Positions 44,918-54,454 are shown, numbered from the stretch's first letter. The stretch is 64,000 nucleotides of DNA from Synechococcales cyanobacterium C42_A2020_086 (GCA_015272325.1 JACYLU010000011.1:124001-188000); one strand, 5' to 3'. A program made the numbers and translations. Notes: a model not told the origin generated them from the sequence alone.

Positions 44918-45796
44918 TTAGGGGGAAGGTGGCTCTTCTCTTGTACCAGAAGTCAACTCTAGCATTGGAACCTCCGGATCGCTTAGGTCAATGTAAGCAA
45001 TTTCATCAGCACTAATACTGTCAGGAAGGCGACGCATTTGGTCGAGAACTCGAAGCTGCTCTGGAAACCGCTCGCCATAGGGACCGCAATGAATGATCCC
45101 CAGTTCAGTTTGCAGTATCAAATTCCCAGGCTCACGCCAATCAATTTCTGAGATTTTGACCGGGCTGCGGCTCACCGCTAGATATAAGCTGACCCACTGT
45201 GAGCTGTAGCTCTCCTGAAACCCAATCACCTTCAGAGTAGGAAGCTGGCGCGACTGGTTTAAGGAAACGTACTTCTCGTAGGGGATCCAAGTGCCCTTTT
45301 CATCGAGTAAGCCAACGGCTGCCAGATGATCGGATGGTTGCCCCGGAGAAACCGCAGTGGGCGGGCTAGTGTAGGCAACAGCAACAGGGTAGCGCTCCTG
45401 CAATTGAATGGTGAGCCGGGGCGGAAACATGCGACGCGTTACGACGACCTGTGATACCGGCGCTTCTGCTTCTAACTGGGCTGCAATCGCTTCAGGTTGT
45501 AGCGCCAGGATGGATTGGGGATAGCGGATGGCAAGCATCGCCCGCAGCATATCGGACGAGAAGGACTGATTGCCTTCGATCACGATTTGGTTGGGGCTGC
45601 GAATCATCCAGTCAGGTAGCGTTGTCAGCCAAACCACCCCAACCGTCAACCCACTGACCGCCAGAATTTGCCAGCTTCTCTGCAAAAAGCGAGAGCGTCG
45701 CTGCCGCTGTAGCTGCCGCCGCCGCTGTGCCAATTCATCTGAAGACACTGATGAGAAATCCATCATTGCTGCATCGCGCTGCTTGTCTTGAGTCAC
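44918..45796 (-). CDS. ftsQ: FtsQ-type cell division protein (POTRA domain)
   Basis: 292 residues from a GTG at 45796; an ATG at 45766 would drop ten residues. A basic cytoplasmic N-terminus (RRRQLQRQRRSRFLQRSW), a single membrane helix (ILAVSGLTVGVVWLTTL), then a POTRA domain (NQIVIEGNQSFSSDMLRAML) and the FtsQ beta domain. It sits in the divisome and links wall synthesis to the Z ring. Position upstream of ftsZ on the same strand supports the call. Confidence 0.88.
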   Translation of the reverse strand: MTQDKQRDAAMMDFSSVSSDELAQRRRQLQRQRRSRFLQRSWQILAVSGLTVGVVWLTTLPDWMIRSPNQIVIEGNQSFSSDMLRAMLAIRYPQSILALQPEAIAAQLEAEAPVSQVVVTRRMFPPRLTIQLQERYPVAVAYTSPPTAVSPGQPSDHLAAVGLLDEKGTWIPYEKYVSLNQSRQLPTLKVIGFQESYSSQWVSLYLAVSRSPVKISEIDWREPGNLILQTELGIIHCGPYGERFPEQLRVLDQMRRLPDSISADEIAYIDLSDPEVPMLELTSGTREEPPSP

Positions 45797-46146
45797 TCTG
45801 AGTCGCTCTATTGTCGTGGCTCCACAGTATAGCGTGTCTGTTGCTGAAGTAACCCTCTGTTTCGGCGCAATTCAACGATTGAACGAGCGCGACCCGATAC
45901 CAGCCCAATCTTGCCATTGCCTCAACTCTAACTCCATGACTCTAGAACGTCCTATCAAGGAGTTTGGGAAGGAGGCATTTCACAGCAAGTTCATAAATTT
46001 GATAAAAGTTTAACAGAAAATTTACGTAAATCTTCCAACCTTTACGGACTGCGAGAAGTCAAAAGGAAATAGTGAGGCTGAGAAACGTCGGCCTTTGTCA
46101 CTCTATAATCTGGTCCGGTTCCTTTGTGCCCAGTTGCTGGTCAATA
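45797..46146. other. Divergent ftsQ-GH8 intergenic region
   Basis: 350 bp. A perfect TATAAT lies at 46104-46109, ahead of the GH8 gene. Nothing else specific was recognised, and no -35 match was found at 16-18 bp. Confidence 0.5.
46104..46109 (+). promoter_or_regulatory. Consensus -10 element for the GH8 gene
   Basis: TATAAT lies 38 bp before the chosen ATG at 46147. No good -35 hexamer is visible, so activation by another factor would be needed if it is used. Confidence 0.4.
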
Positions 46147-47391
46147 ATGAGATCCATTGCCTATCTACTTGTGCCCCTTTTGCTGCCAACACTGGTCATG
46201 GGATTGACCGTCGGCTGCATGGCCAATCCCCTACCGGCTGGGCAGCTACCGATAGCTACTCAGCCCACCAATGCTCCCTCCACCCGCGAAATTTTGCAGC
46301 AAAGCTGGATCGCCTACCGGCAGCGCTTTATTCAGGGCGATGGGCGCGTCATTGATTGGGAAAGCAACGCTCGCACGGTTTCAGAAGGGCAAGCCTATGC
46401 CATGCTACGAGCGGTATTTGTAGATGATCCGGAAACCTTTGAATTAACGCTGCGATGGGCAGAAAACAATTTACAGCGCCGCAATGGAGATACGCCTACT
46501 GACTCGTTATGGGCTTGGAAATGGGGGCAACAGCAGGACGGCAACTGGGGCATTCTTGACGCGAATTTTGCCAGCGATGCCGACCTCGATGCAGCCACTG
46601 CCCTCATCTTGGCAGCTCGCCGCTGGAATCGCCCCGACTATTTAGAGCTGGCGCGCACCAAACTCCGTGATCTCTGGAACCTTTCAACGCTAGAGATTCC
46701 GGCTCAAACACGCAGATCCCAACCTCGTTCGCAGCCGGTTCGCTACTTCTTGCCTGGGCCAGTGAGTGCCTTTCAGCCCAAGCCCGATCAGATCTATCTC
46801 AATCCCTCGTACCTTGCACCCTACGCCTTCCGTCTGTTTGCCCAGGTCGATCCAGAACGCAACTGGCTGAGCCTGGTAGACAGCAGCTATCAAATTCTGG
46901 AGGATTCGACCGACCTCTCGCCCGTCGGACTCCCCAGCGACTGGGTCGCCTTCAACCCCAACACCCGAGAATTCTCACGAGTGCCAGTCACGAGTCGCCT
47001 GCGCAGTGGCTATGGGTTTGATGCCTATCGCGTCTGGTGGCGAGTGGCTCTCGATGCAGCTTGGTTTGCAGAACCCAGAGCGGAGGCATTTCTGCGGCAG
47101 CATCTAACGCATCTCCAAGAACTCTGGCAACGGCAGCAGTTTATTCCAGCCCGCATTAGTTTGCGCGGTCGAGCTCTAGCCCGCTACGAGGCGACGAGTC
47201 AATATGCCATGCTCTATCCAGCGTTTCAGTTAATTGATCCGGTAGTGGCTGAAGAAATTCGGCAGCAAAAGCTACTGCCAACCTACAAAAATGGCATCTG
47301 GGATAATGATTCTGCCTACTATGTGCAGAACTTAGCTTGGTTCGGGCTGTTTCCCGCTACGGAAATCGCCGCAAACTGGTTGCAGCCCTAG
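46147..47391 (+). CDS. Glycoside hydrolase family 8 (endoglucanase/cellulase-like), exported
   Basis: 414 residues from the ATG at 46147; the longer frame would place extra residues before the signal. A signal sequence with a possible lipobox (LTVGC, Cys24) precedes the GH8 domain. Glu80 in TVSEGQAYAM is the expected general acid and Asp144 in FASDADLDAA the conserved Asp; IDWESNARTVSEGQ and DSLWAWKWGQ are family blocks. GH8 includes BcsZ cellulases and chitosanases. No cellulose synthase gene is in the window. Confidence 0.88.
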   Translation: MRSIAYLLVPLLLPTLVMGLTVGCMANPLPAGQLPIATQPTNAPSTREILQQSWIAYRQRFIQGDGRVIDWESNARTVSEGQAYAMLRAVFVDDPETFELTLRWAENNLQRRNGDTPTDSLWAWKWGQQQDGNWGILDANFASDADLDAATALILAARRWNRPDYLELARTKLRDLWNLSTLEIPAQTRRSQPRSQPVRYFLPGPVSAFQPKPDQIYLNPSYLAPYAFRLFAQVDPERNWLSLVDSSYQILEDSTDLSPVGLPSDWVAFNPNTREFSRVPVTSRLRSGYGFDAYRVWWRVALDAAWFAEPRAEAFLRQHLTHLQELWQRQQFIPARISLRGRALARYEATSQYAMLYPAFQLIDPVVAEEIRQQKLLPTYKNGIWDNDSAYYVQNLAWFGLFPATEIAANWLQP

Positions 47392-47486
47392 TTACAGTCC
47401 CCATTGATTACCTCATTGATTGAACGATTCAACGCTTCGGTTTGAGTTTGATCAACTCCTGAAGCAGTGGGCAGCAATAGAGGCTA

Positions 47487-48008
47487 TCAGGTTCCACAGC
47501 CACAGGGTAGAGGCGAAGGAGCCGTTCGTAGTGCTAGCGTCAGCTCGTAGCGATTGTTGCCCTCAGCATTGCTATGCACCCGCATGTAATAGACACCTGC
47601 GGACAGCCCTTTGTACGCCCTGGTGATCTGATTACCTGCTTTGACCGAGGTAGATTGGCGGCTACCGCGGTAAGAAAGAATTTGGCCAGTTGCATCGAGG
47701 AGGGACCCCACTAGTGGAGCCTGAGAACGATTGCGTAGGGTGATATCTATATTGCCTTGGCGGGTCAGCGTCAGCTTGAAGTAGTCTACGCGGTCTCCCC
47801 GTCCCACCTGATCTCGAATGGTGCGACGTAGATTGGGCGGCACAACTGGCAGCACCGTTGCAGTTGCCAGTGAGTTATTTCTAGCAGTTGCTCGACGGCT
47901 GAACCTACCTGACAATGGCTGCGGTGAGGTGAAGCGAGGACGTTCGCTACCCGCGGTCAGGGCTGCTGGTTGTCGCAACTGGAGGTTTAACGGATTTTCA
48001 ACCATCAT
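47487..48008 (-). CDS. PPC (bacterial pre-peptidase C-terminal) domain protein
   Basis: 173 residues starting at tandem ATGs. After ~45 variable residues a single PPC domain is seen: RRTIRDQVGRGDRVDYFKLT, LTRQGNIDITLRNRSQAPL, TQVKAG-like and LSAGVYYMRVHSNAEGNNRY. These beta-sandwich domains usually hang on secreted proteases or adhesins. Here the domain stands alone, and no classical signal peptide precedes it. Export could be by another route; the function is unknown. Confidence 0.75.
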   Translation of the reverse strand: MMVENPLNLQLRQPAALTAGSERPRFTSPQPLSGRFSRRATARNNSLATATVLPVVPPNLRRTIRDQVGRGDRVDYFKLTLTRQGNIDITLRNRSQAPLVGSLLDATGQILSYRGSRQSTSVKAGNQITRAYKGLSAGVYYMRVHSNAEGNNRYELTLALRTAPSPLPCGCGT

Positions 48009-48061
48009 TAGGGTCTCTTTCTTGGGAAACTGGCCCGCAATAACACATTCAAGCCTTCAGA

Positions 48062-48079
48062 CAATTCAGTCAATTCAGT
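48062..48079. repeat. 9-bp tandem duplication
   Basis: CAATTCAGT occurs twice exactly, upstream of the PPC-domain gene. Confidence 0.8.
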
Positions 48080-48136
48080 AGCTGGGTCTACAACCTTCTA
48101 AAACCTGGTCCTCAAGGCACAGTGTTAGTTAACCTA

Positions 48137-48772
48137 CTAATCTACCCACTTGCGCAATTTTTGATGCACGACCGCCAGTGCACACATATAGTCATCGGCG
48201 CGGTAGTCGGTCTGTGCAATTGCAACGGCGCGGGTGATATGGAAGCGGGCTAAGGGTTCACTGACTGCCGCCTCATAGTATAGCCCCACATAGAGGTGGC
48301 TGTAGAAAGCACCGCGACTGCCCTCTTGAGTGCCGCTGGCGATCACCTGTTCGGGAGTAGCAACCCCAGCGTACAGGTCATACACAGCTCGCATCACCCG
48401 GCGGGGATCGTTGCGCACCACCAGCAGGGAGGCTTGGGCTGTTGCAATACCTTGTTGCCGCGCCATGCAGAGATATCGCCAGACGGTTTCTTCGACATCG
48501 TGAGCATTAACGGTGAGATCGATCTCAAATTGCTGGGCACCCTCGGCAAAGCGATCGGCATAGTAATACGAAAGCCCGCGTTGCCAGAGGTAGGGGGTCA
48601 GGCGCGGATTGAGCTGCTCGGCTCGATCAAAATCCTGAATCGAGAGGGCAATCTCCCCTTGCTTGAAGCGAACCATGCCCCGCTGCACGTAGGCTTTAGG
48701 GCTACTGGGATTGCTCTGGATTATTTGCGTCCAATACTGATGCTCGCGATCGAGCTGCTGGGCATTGACCAT
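48137..48772 (-). CDS. TPR repeat protein, soluble (NlpI-like arrangement)
   Basis: 211 residues. Three or so TPR units occupy the N-terminal half (YWTQIIQSNPSSPKAYVQRG; ALSIQDFDRAEQLNPRLTPY; YADRFAEGAQQFEIDLTVNA). The second half (ETVWRYLCMARQQGI; YSHLYVGLYYEA) resembles the tail of NlpI-like and other cyanobacterial TPR proteins. No signal peptide or membrane helix is visible, so it is probably cytoplasmic. Partner unknown. Confidence 0.75.
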   Translation of the reverse strand: MVNAQQLDREHQYWTQIIQSNPSSPKAYVQRGMVRFKQGEIALSIQDFDRAEQLNPRLTPYLWQRGLSYYYADRFAEGAQQFEIDLTVNAHDVEETVWRYLCMARQQGIATAQASLLVVRNDPRRVMRAVYDLYAGVATPEQVIASGTQEGSRGAFYSHLYVGLYYEAAVSEPLARFHITRAVAIAQTDYRADDYMCALAVVHQKLRKWVD

Positions 48773-49029
48773 AGGTAGGAATATTGCTCGCGGAAAGTGC
48801 TGGAGAAACGTGCTAGAGGAAACGCTGCGGGAATCGAATGGTCGGCTAGGTAAGCCGTATCGATGCTGAACTATCCTAGTGGAAAGGATGAGAGAAACCT
48901 ATCCTTTCGCGTCTGGTTTGCGTCGGGATCGAGCGACATAGGGGCAGAACCGGCTTTCCTTCCCGCTCGGCCCAAAGAGCAATCCTAGACCCATTGATCC
49001 CGTTGATATCTGATAGTTTGTTTTGATTC

Positions 49030-49824
49030 ATGGCAGGACATAGTAAGTGGGCAAACATTAAACGACAAAAAGCCCGAGTCGATGCCGTTAAAGGCAAAAC
49101 CTTCGCCAAGATGTCGCGAGCCATTATTGTGGCCGCTCGCAGTGGTGTTCCAGATCCGGCAGGCAATTTTCAGCTTCGCACCGCCATCGAGAAAGCCAAA
49201 GCTGCCGGCATTCCCAATGACAACATTGAACGGGCCATTGCCAAAGGTGCGGGCAAGCTAGGCGCAGGCGATGAGCTAGAAGCCATTCGCTACGAGGGCT
49301 ACGGTCCAGGCGGCGTGGCCATCCTGATCGAAGCCTTGACCGATAACCGCAACCGCACGGCTGCCGATCTGCGAGCTGCCTTTGGTAAACGCGGCGGTAA
49401 TTTAGGAGAAACTGGCTGCGTCGGCTGGATGTTTGAGCAAAAAGGCGTCGTCACCATTAGCCGTCCAGGTCAGGGCAAAATCAAAGTGCTGCCCATCGAT
49501 GAGGAAACGCTGCTGGAAACCTTGCTGGAAGCCGGAGCTGATACCTACGAGCTGATCGACGTGGATGAGGACCTGCCGGGAGCTGAGGTGTTCACCGATC
49601 CGGCTAATCTAGAAGCGCTGAGCCAGTTTCTCAAAGACCAGGGCTACAGGGTTCACAGCTCGGAACTGCGTTGGATTCCTCAAAACAGCTTGGAAGTGAC
49701 GGACCCCGACCAGGCCCGCTCGCTGCTGCGATTGATGGATGCCCTGGAAGATCTAGACGATGTCCAGAGTGTCACGGCCAACTTTGAGATGTCCGAAGAG
49801 CTGATGACCGTCAGCCTCGTGTAG
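49030..49824 (+). CDS. YebC/PmpR family protein (TACO1-like)
   Basis: 264 residues with the full family signature: [69 protein letters not shown] and [13 protein letters not shown]. Bacterial members were described as transcriptional regulators; recent work on relatives points to translation of proline-rich stretches. No neighbouring ruvC is seen. Confidence 0.93.
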   Translation: MAGHSKWANIKRQKARVDAVKGKTFAKMSRAIIVAARSGVPDPAGNFQLRTAIEKAKAAGIPNDNIERAIAKGAGKLGAGDELEAIRYEGYGPGGVAILIEALTDNRNRTAADLRAAFGKRGGNLGETGCVGWMFEQKGVVTISRPGQGKIKVLPIDEETLLETLLEAGADTYELIDVDEDLPGAEVFTDPANLEALSQFLKDQGYRVHSSELRWIPQNSLEVTDPDQARSLLRLMDALEDLDDVQSVTANFEMSEELMTVSLV

Positions 49825-49976
49825 TTGTTTTAGAAAAGCCTAACTAAAGCCTGACTGTGGACGCATGCAGGCGAGATGCCAGCGGTGGAGCATGATGTTG
49901 AAAGGTGGGCAAACCCCCCGTCGACAGTTCGGTTCCACCCACTCTGCACAAGCTGGAGGGGTTGTTACAGTAAGTT

Positions 49977-50004
49977 CATAGAGACACAACCATAGAAACA
50001 CAAC
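49977..50004. repeat. 14-bp tandem duplication
   Basis: CATAGAGACACAAC is followed directly by CATAGAAACACAAC (13 of 14 identical), upstream of the DUF760 gene. Confidence 0.85.
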
Positions 50005-50028
50005 TACCGTCTAAGTGAGGGTCTAGCC

Positions 50029-50370
50029 GTGAACGACGCAACAAATCGAGTTTCAGATCTATTTGGAAGTGGCGATTCCAACACCAACCTCCTGTGGCAG
50101 TATGTGCAGTCGATGAGTCCAGAAACGGTTGCCCAACTCTCTAAGCCCGGATCAGTTGAAGTACTACAGGTGATGGAGCGGAATATTATCGGGCTGCTAG
50201 GTGGACTGCCCTCCGAGCATTTTGATGTCACGATTACCACGAGCCGGGAACATCTGGGACGTTTGCTGGCCTCAGCGATGATGAGTGGCTACTTTCTGCG
50301 CAGCGCCGAGCAGCGGATGCAGTTTGAACGGACGATGATGGCAGCTGATTCCAGTTCCGTTGACCGCTAG
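50029..50370 (+). CDS. DUF760 domain protein
   Basis: 113 residues from a GTG at 50029. The family pattern is visible: NTNLLWQYVQSMSPETVAQL, VLQVMERNIIGLLGGLPSEH, TTSREHLGRLLASAMMSGYF and LRSAEQRMQFE. DUF760 proteins occur in cyanobacteria and plastids; I recall them as one of the chloroplast unknowns, with no proven function. The stop codon overlaps an exact 12-bp duplication (50369-50392). Confidence 0.85.
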   Translation: MNDATNRVSDLFGSGDSNTNLLWQYVQSMSPETVAQLSKPGSVEVLQVMERNIIGLLGGLPSEHFDVTITTSREHLGRLLASAMMSGYFLRSAEQRMQFERTMMAADSSSVDR

Positions 50371-50392
50371 AGCCAGTGAAAGAGCCAGTGAA
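50369..50392. repeat. 12-bp tandem duplication at the DUF760 gene stop
   Basis: AGAGCCAGTGAA occurs twice exactly. The first two bases are the last two of the TAG stop. Confidence 0.9.
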
Positions 50393-50710
50393 TAAGTCTG
50401 CACCAGTTAAGTAAATCAGGCTGAATGGGCCGCGCCGTTCTTGAGAATCCTGCTCGATCCTAAAGAGATTAGAGAGTTCAAAGATTAGATAGTTCGCAAA
50501 ATAGCTCAAAACCGTTGAAAGTCGATGGCAAAATAGACTGGCTGTAGCAGCGCGATCAGGAGGTAGCAGATCCTGGTTGCGTTTTGGTGCAGCGAGCCGA
50601 TGCTGTCCTATAAGCTTTAAGTTTAATGTACTTAATGTGTACTTAATGGACGCTGACTGCTCTATCTGAGCATTGCTGCGCCAGTTGTTCTCGGCCTTTT
50701 CCTAGGATTT
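50371..50710. other. Intergenic region DUF760-mutY
   Basis: 340 bp holding two tandem duplications (50369-50392 and 50627-50648) and no coding signal. The promoter of mutY should lie here, but I see no convincing hexamers. Confidence 0.5.
50627..50648. repeat. 11-bp tandem duplication
   Basis: TGTACTTAATG occurs twice exactly upstream of mutY. Confidence 0.9.
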
Positions 50711-51820
50711 ATGGTTTCAGCACAACAACGGGACACCCTGAGCCTGCCTGAGGTGAATAAGTTGCGGCGAGCGCTGCTGGCTTGGTATGCGGCATCGGGA
50801 CGCGATCTCCCTTGGCGACGCACTCAAGACCCCTATGCAATCTGGGTTTCCGAGATTATGCTGCAACAAACCCAGGTAAAAACCGTAATTCCCTATTACG
50901 AGCGGTGGCTCAAGCAATTCCCGACTATTGCGGCTCTTGCCGCTGCCGATCAGCAGCAGGTGCTCAAAGCCTGGCAGGGACTCGGCTATTATGCCCGGGC
51001 GCGGAATCTGCACCGAGCCGCTCAAATCATCATGCAGCAGCATAGGGGAATGTTCCCGATTACTCTAGAAGCCGTTCTGGCGCTGCCCGGCATTGGGCGA
51101 ACCACAGCAGGCGGCATTTTAAGTGCAGCATTGAACCAGCCCGTGGCAATTTTAGATGGTAATGTAAAGCGAGTACTGGCGCGGCTCATGGCATTGCAGG
51201 TGCCACCCAATCGAGTTGTCGAGCAATTGTGGTCGTGGTCGGAAATGCTGTTGGATCGGCAACAGCCCCGCGATTTCAACCAAGCCTTGATGGATCTGGG
51301 AGCCACCCTCTGTACGCCCAAAAATCCAGCCTGTTTGCTTTGTCCCTGGAGAGATCATTGCCAAGCGCAGCAGTTAACCATGCAGAACCAAATTCCCTAC
51401 TCAAACTCACGCTCTGCGGTGCCCCACAAGCAAATTGGAGTCGCGGTGATTTGGAATGATCAGGGGCAGATTTTGATCGACCGGCGGCCCCAGGATGGGC
51501 TGCTCGGCGGACTCTGGGAATTTCCCGGCGGCAAGCTAGAACCCGGTGAAACCGTTGAGGAATGCATTCAGCGAGAAATTCTAGAGGAGTTGGGCATGGT
51601 TATTGAGGTGGGCGATCACCTAGTAAATGTTGATCATGCCTATAGCCACTTCCATGTGACGTTGAACGTGCATCACTGTCGGCATATCAGCGGCGAGCCG
51701 CAACCCATCGAATGCGACGAGGTGCGCTGGGTGACTCTGGAGGAGCTAGAGCACTATCCCTTCCCGAAGGCAAATGTCCGCATTATCGAAGCGCTGCATC
51801 AGTATGTGGCTCAGTCGTGA
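50711..51820 (+). CDS. mutY: A/G-specific adenine glycosylase
   Basis: 369 residues. The glycosylase domain has the catalytic Glu in [11 protein letters not shown], a helix-hairpin-helix [14 protein letters not shown] and the Asp in [12 protein letters not shown]. Four cluster Cys ([17 protein letters not shown]) bind [4Fe-4S]. The C-terminal domain is a MutT-like recognition domain with an intact NUDIX box ([12 protein letters not shown], then REILEELG). It removes adenine paired with 8-oxoguanine. The 3' end overlaps convergent lipB by 38 bp. Confidence 0.95.
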   Translation: MVSAQQRDTLSLPEVNKLRRALLAWYAASGRDLPWRRTQDPYAIWVSEIMLQQTQVKTVIPYYERWLKQFPTIAALAAADQQQVLKAWQGLGYYARARNLHRAAQIIMQQHRGMFPITLEAVLALPGIGRTTAGGILSAALNQPVAILDGNVKRVLARLMALQVPPNRVVEQLWSWSEMLLDRQQPRDFNQALMDLGATLCTPKNPACLLCPWRDHCQAQQLTMQNQIPYSNSRSAVPHKQIGVAVIWNDQGQILIDRRPQDGLLGGLWEFPGGKLEPGETVEECIQREILEELGMVIEVGDHLVNVDHAYSHFHVTLNVHHCRHISGEPQPIECDEVRWVTLEELEHYPFPKANVRIIEALHQYVAQS

Positions 51821-52517
51821 GCAGCGACTCTAATGGAGTTGGAATCAGCTTGACATCAAACACTTGCGCAAAGGTCTGGGCAACCCGCTGCTGCACCTGA
51901 TCAAAGCAAATTCCTGGCACAAATTGCGCCATGCTGCCCACGGGTTTATCGGCAATACCGCAGGGTACAATCGCTTCAAAGCCGCTGAGATCAGGACAGA
52001 CATTCAGGGCAAAGCCGTGCATTGTGATCCAACGACTGACCTTGATGCCAATCGCCGCAACTTTTCGCCCTTCCACCCAGACGCCAGTAAGTCCGGGAAT
52101 GCGCTCGCCAGTCAGCCCATACTGAGCCACCACCTGAATTAGTACCTCTTCGAGTTGCCGCAAATACCAGTGCAGATCCTGGCGGTGGTGTCGCAAATTG
52201 AGGATGGGGTAACCCACAAGCTGCCCCGGGCAGTGATAGGTAATCTCGCCTCCTCGCTCAACTCGATAGAGAGGATGGGGCAGATGAGCCGGGTCAAACT
52301 TGAGGAATTCTAGACTTGCCCCTTGACCGAGCGTGTAAATCGCAGGATGTTCTAGCAGCAGCAGGACATCTTCTGGGTTGGCTGTTTGATCGTCCGAATT
52401 GCCCTGCTTCCGCCGCTTCACGAGAGACTGCTGCCATCCCCAAGCTACCTCATAGCATGTTAATCCTGGCGTGTAGAGCAAACAGTGCCGCGAGGTGGAT
52501 GAGGAGGATGTGTACAT
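51783..52517 (-). CDS. lipB: Octanoyl-[acyl-carrier-protein] transferase (lipoate synthesis)
   Basis: 244 residues from the ATG at 52517 (a TTG at 52523 adds two). Family motifs: [59 protein letters not shown] and the catalytic Cys in [14 protein letters not shown]. It moves octanoate from acyl carrier protein to lipoyl domains before LipA inserts sulfur. The C-terminal 12 codons overlap mutY on the other strand. Confidence 0.94.
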   Translation of the reverse strand: MYTSSSSTSRHCLLYTPGLTCYEVAWGWQQSLVKRRKQGNSDDQTANPEDVLLLLEHPAIYTLGQGASLEFLKFDPAHLPHPLYRVERGGEITYHCPGQLVGYPILNLRHHRQDLHWYLRQLEEVLIQVVAQYGLTGERIPGLTGVWVEGRKVAAIGIKVSRWITMHGFALNVCPDLSGFEAIVPCGIADKPVGSMAQFVPGICFDQVQQRVAQTFAQVFDVKLIPTPLESLLTTEPHTDAALR

Positions 52518-52707
52518 GCCCAATTTTTAAGAATACGAGATGCCACTCTCGGGATCAAGCGTGGTTTGACGTAGATTGGTCAAAAGGGTTGAGGATTCTA
52601 ATCAAGAAACATCAACGGATGCAAAAGATTTTAAACGACTCTGTTGGCCAAAATACAAGGTGCTAGGGTGGAAGTATGACCCAAGTATGTAGGGGAGGAA
52701 GCTTGAT

Positions 52708-53358
52708 ATGAAGCTTGTTATCCAGGGCAAAAACATTGAGATTACCGACGCAATTCGTGAGTATGTACATCAAAAAATTGAGAAGGCCATCAACCATTTC
52801 CAGAATTTAACGACTGAAGTCGATGTTCATCTCTCGGTTGCTCGCAATCCCCGGATTAACCCCAAGCAAACTGCTGAAGTAACCATTTACGCCAATGGTG
52901 CTGTTGTCCGTGCTGAAGAGAGCAGCGAAAACATGTATGCCAGCATCGATCTGGTTGCAGACAAGATTGCTCGGCAGATGCGGAAATATAAGGAGAAGCG
53001 CCAGGATAAAACCCATGCTCCTGTGAAGGCGACGGAGGTCCTGAGCCAGCAGCCCGTTGCTCCAACCTTGGTCAATGAAGAGCGTGCTCCTGAGCTGCCG
53101 GGTGAAGTCGTGCGGATGAAATACTTCGCGATGCCGCCCATGACCGTGCAAGAAGCCCTAGAGCAGCTCGAACTCGTTGATCATGACTTCTACATGTTCC
53201 GCAACGCCGAAACGGGTGAAATCAACGTCATCTACGAGCGCAACCATGGCGGCTATGGCGTCATCCAACCGCGCAACAACAACGGCCACACCAACGGTAA
53301 ATTTGCTGAGATTGCCCATCGAGCCAGCAAATCAGCAGAGTCACTTACTCGCAAATAA
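52708..53358 (+). CDS. lrtA: Long-form ribosome hibernation promoting factor (light-repressed LrtA)
   Basis: 216 residues. An N-terminal S30AE/HPF domain (~1-105; [32 protein letters not shown]) is joined by a linker to the long-HPF C-terminal dimerisation domain ([47 protein letters not shown]). It dimerises 70S ribosomes into inactive 100S particles; in cyanobacteria lrtA rises in the dark. A strong Shine-Dalgarno (GGGGAGGAAG, 52692-52701) precedes the ATG. Hairpins lie downstream of the stop. Confidence 0.94.
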   Translation: MKLVIQGKNIEITDAIREYVHQKIEKAINHFQNLTTEVDVHLSVARNPRINPKQTAEVTIYANGAVVRAEESSENMYASIDLVADKIARQMRKYKEKRQDKTHAPVKATEVLSQQPVAPTLVNEERAPELPGEVVRMKYFAMPPMTVQEALEQLELVDHDFYMFRNAETGEINVIYERNHGGYGVIQPRNNNGHTNGKFAEIAHRASKSAESLTRK

Positions 53359-53765
53359 TCTCCACTGATGGTCTTCCCTGAGAGGATGGGCTGTGTTTTA
53401 CACAAACTATCTTCTCAGGTACTTAGATTCTGCTGAGTGACAACGTGTAAAGTAGCTTTACTTGGCATTAGTGTCGCTATCTCTCTGCTGATTGCCTAGC
53501 CCATGTCCACCTGTTTTGCATCAGAAGCAAGCAAGGCATGGGCATTCTTGTGAACTATCTTTGAGTATTTAGTTTGAGATATTCGGTAATTACTATCTGG
53601 CAGGCTTCTGATTTGCCGACTCCATCACAACTCGCCGCTAGTTTTTGGGCATTCCACTGGTGGTTTGTGTAAGTTTAATACAATATTGTGATTTATCTTA
53701 TTCTTTGTATCTAGTTTCTTGAATCCCAACGACTCTAGAGGTCTACCTCTTTCTAATGCTTTCTA
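53359..53765. other. Structured spacer lrtA-gvpF
   Basis: About 400 bp with three hairpins: 53377-53419; GTAAAG-TAG-CTTTAC at 53447-53461; and GCCCATG/CATGGGC at 53499-53543 with an inner TTGC/GCAA. The last 20 bp before gvpF are a 10-bp duplication. No ORF of note. Confidence 0.55.
53377..53419 (+). terminator. Hairpin downstream of lrtA
   Basis: CCTGAGAGGAT (53377-53387) pairs with ATCTTCTCAGG (53409-53419), 11 bp with one G-U, and an inner TGTGT/ACACA stem. No U-run follows, so it may be a 3' stabiliser rather than a classical terminator. Confidence 0.5.
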
Positions 53766-53768
53766 ATG
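53749..53768. repeat. 10-bp tandem duplication containing the gvpF start codon
   Basis: CTTTCTAATG occurs twice exactly; the ATG in the second copy (53766-53768) is the gvpF start. The first copy's ATG is out of frame. Confidence 0.88.
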
Positions 53769-54434
53769 TATACCTATGCGTTTTTGCTTCATTCCTCCGT
53801 TGCGCTAGATTTACCCAAAGGAATTTCTGGGGCCCTAGAATTGGTCAGCGTTGCCGATGTGGCGGCACTCGTTGAGCCAGATTTGCCGTTTGAAGGATTG
53901 CAGCAGAGTGATCAGCAGCTCATGCAGGCGGTGCTGGCCCATGATCGGGTGATCCGCGAGCTGTTTCAGCAGGTGACCGTGTTGCCACTTCGCTTTGGAA
54001 CCTGTTTTGTGTCTCGACAAGGATTGATAGACCATCTAGAAGCACATTGGCGAAATTATCGAGAGAAGCTGACGCAGCTTCAGGGTAAAGCTGAGTACTC
54101 ACTGAAACTCTTGCCGCGTCCGTTTCCCGAGACGATGATTACCACTGAGGTCAAAGGTAAAGACTACTTTCTGGCCAAGAAAAAGCTGTATCAAGATCAG
54201 TTGTCCTGGCAACAGCACCAGCAGGCAGAGCTTCCCAAGATTTTAGACGTCATTGCCCAGCGCTATAGTCAGTGGCAGCGTGGAGAGCCAAGCGATGGCA
54301 TAGAGCGAATTTATCTGCTGACCGAGCATCCCAGCGATCGCTCGCTAGAAGAAGACTGTCAAGATTGGCAGCAGCAGTGCGCTTACTGGGACCTGAAGCT
54401 AGGCGAGCCACTGCCGCCTTATCATTTTGTTTAG
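53766..54434 (+). CDS. GvpL/GvpF family gas vesicle protein, isolated
   Basis: 222 residues. GvpF/L features: N-terminal YTYAFLLHSSVALDLPKGIS, LMQAVLAHDRVIRELFQQVT, VLPLRFGTCF, and a C-terminal domain with IERIYLLTEHP and CAYWDLKLGEPLPPYHF. GvpF-type proteins help gas vesicle assembly and can bind GvpA. No gvpA, gvpC or gvpN is within the window, so it may be an orphan with another task or part of a dispersed set. No Shine-Dalgarno is obvious; the ATG lies in a 10-bp duplication. Confidence 0.85.
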   Translation: MYTYAFLLHSSVALDLPKGISGALELVSVADVAALVEPDLPFEGLQQSDQQLMQAVLAHDRVIRELFQQVTVLPLRFGTCFVSRQGLIDHLEAHWRNYREKLTQLQGKAEYSLKLLPRPFPETMITTEVKGKDYFLAKKKLYQDQLSWQQHQQAELPKILDVIAQRYSQWQRGEPSDGIERIYLLTEHPSDRSLEEDCQDWQQQCAYWDLKLGEPLPPYHFV

Positions 54435-54454
54435 TTTAGGTTTAGATTTTGTTG

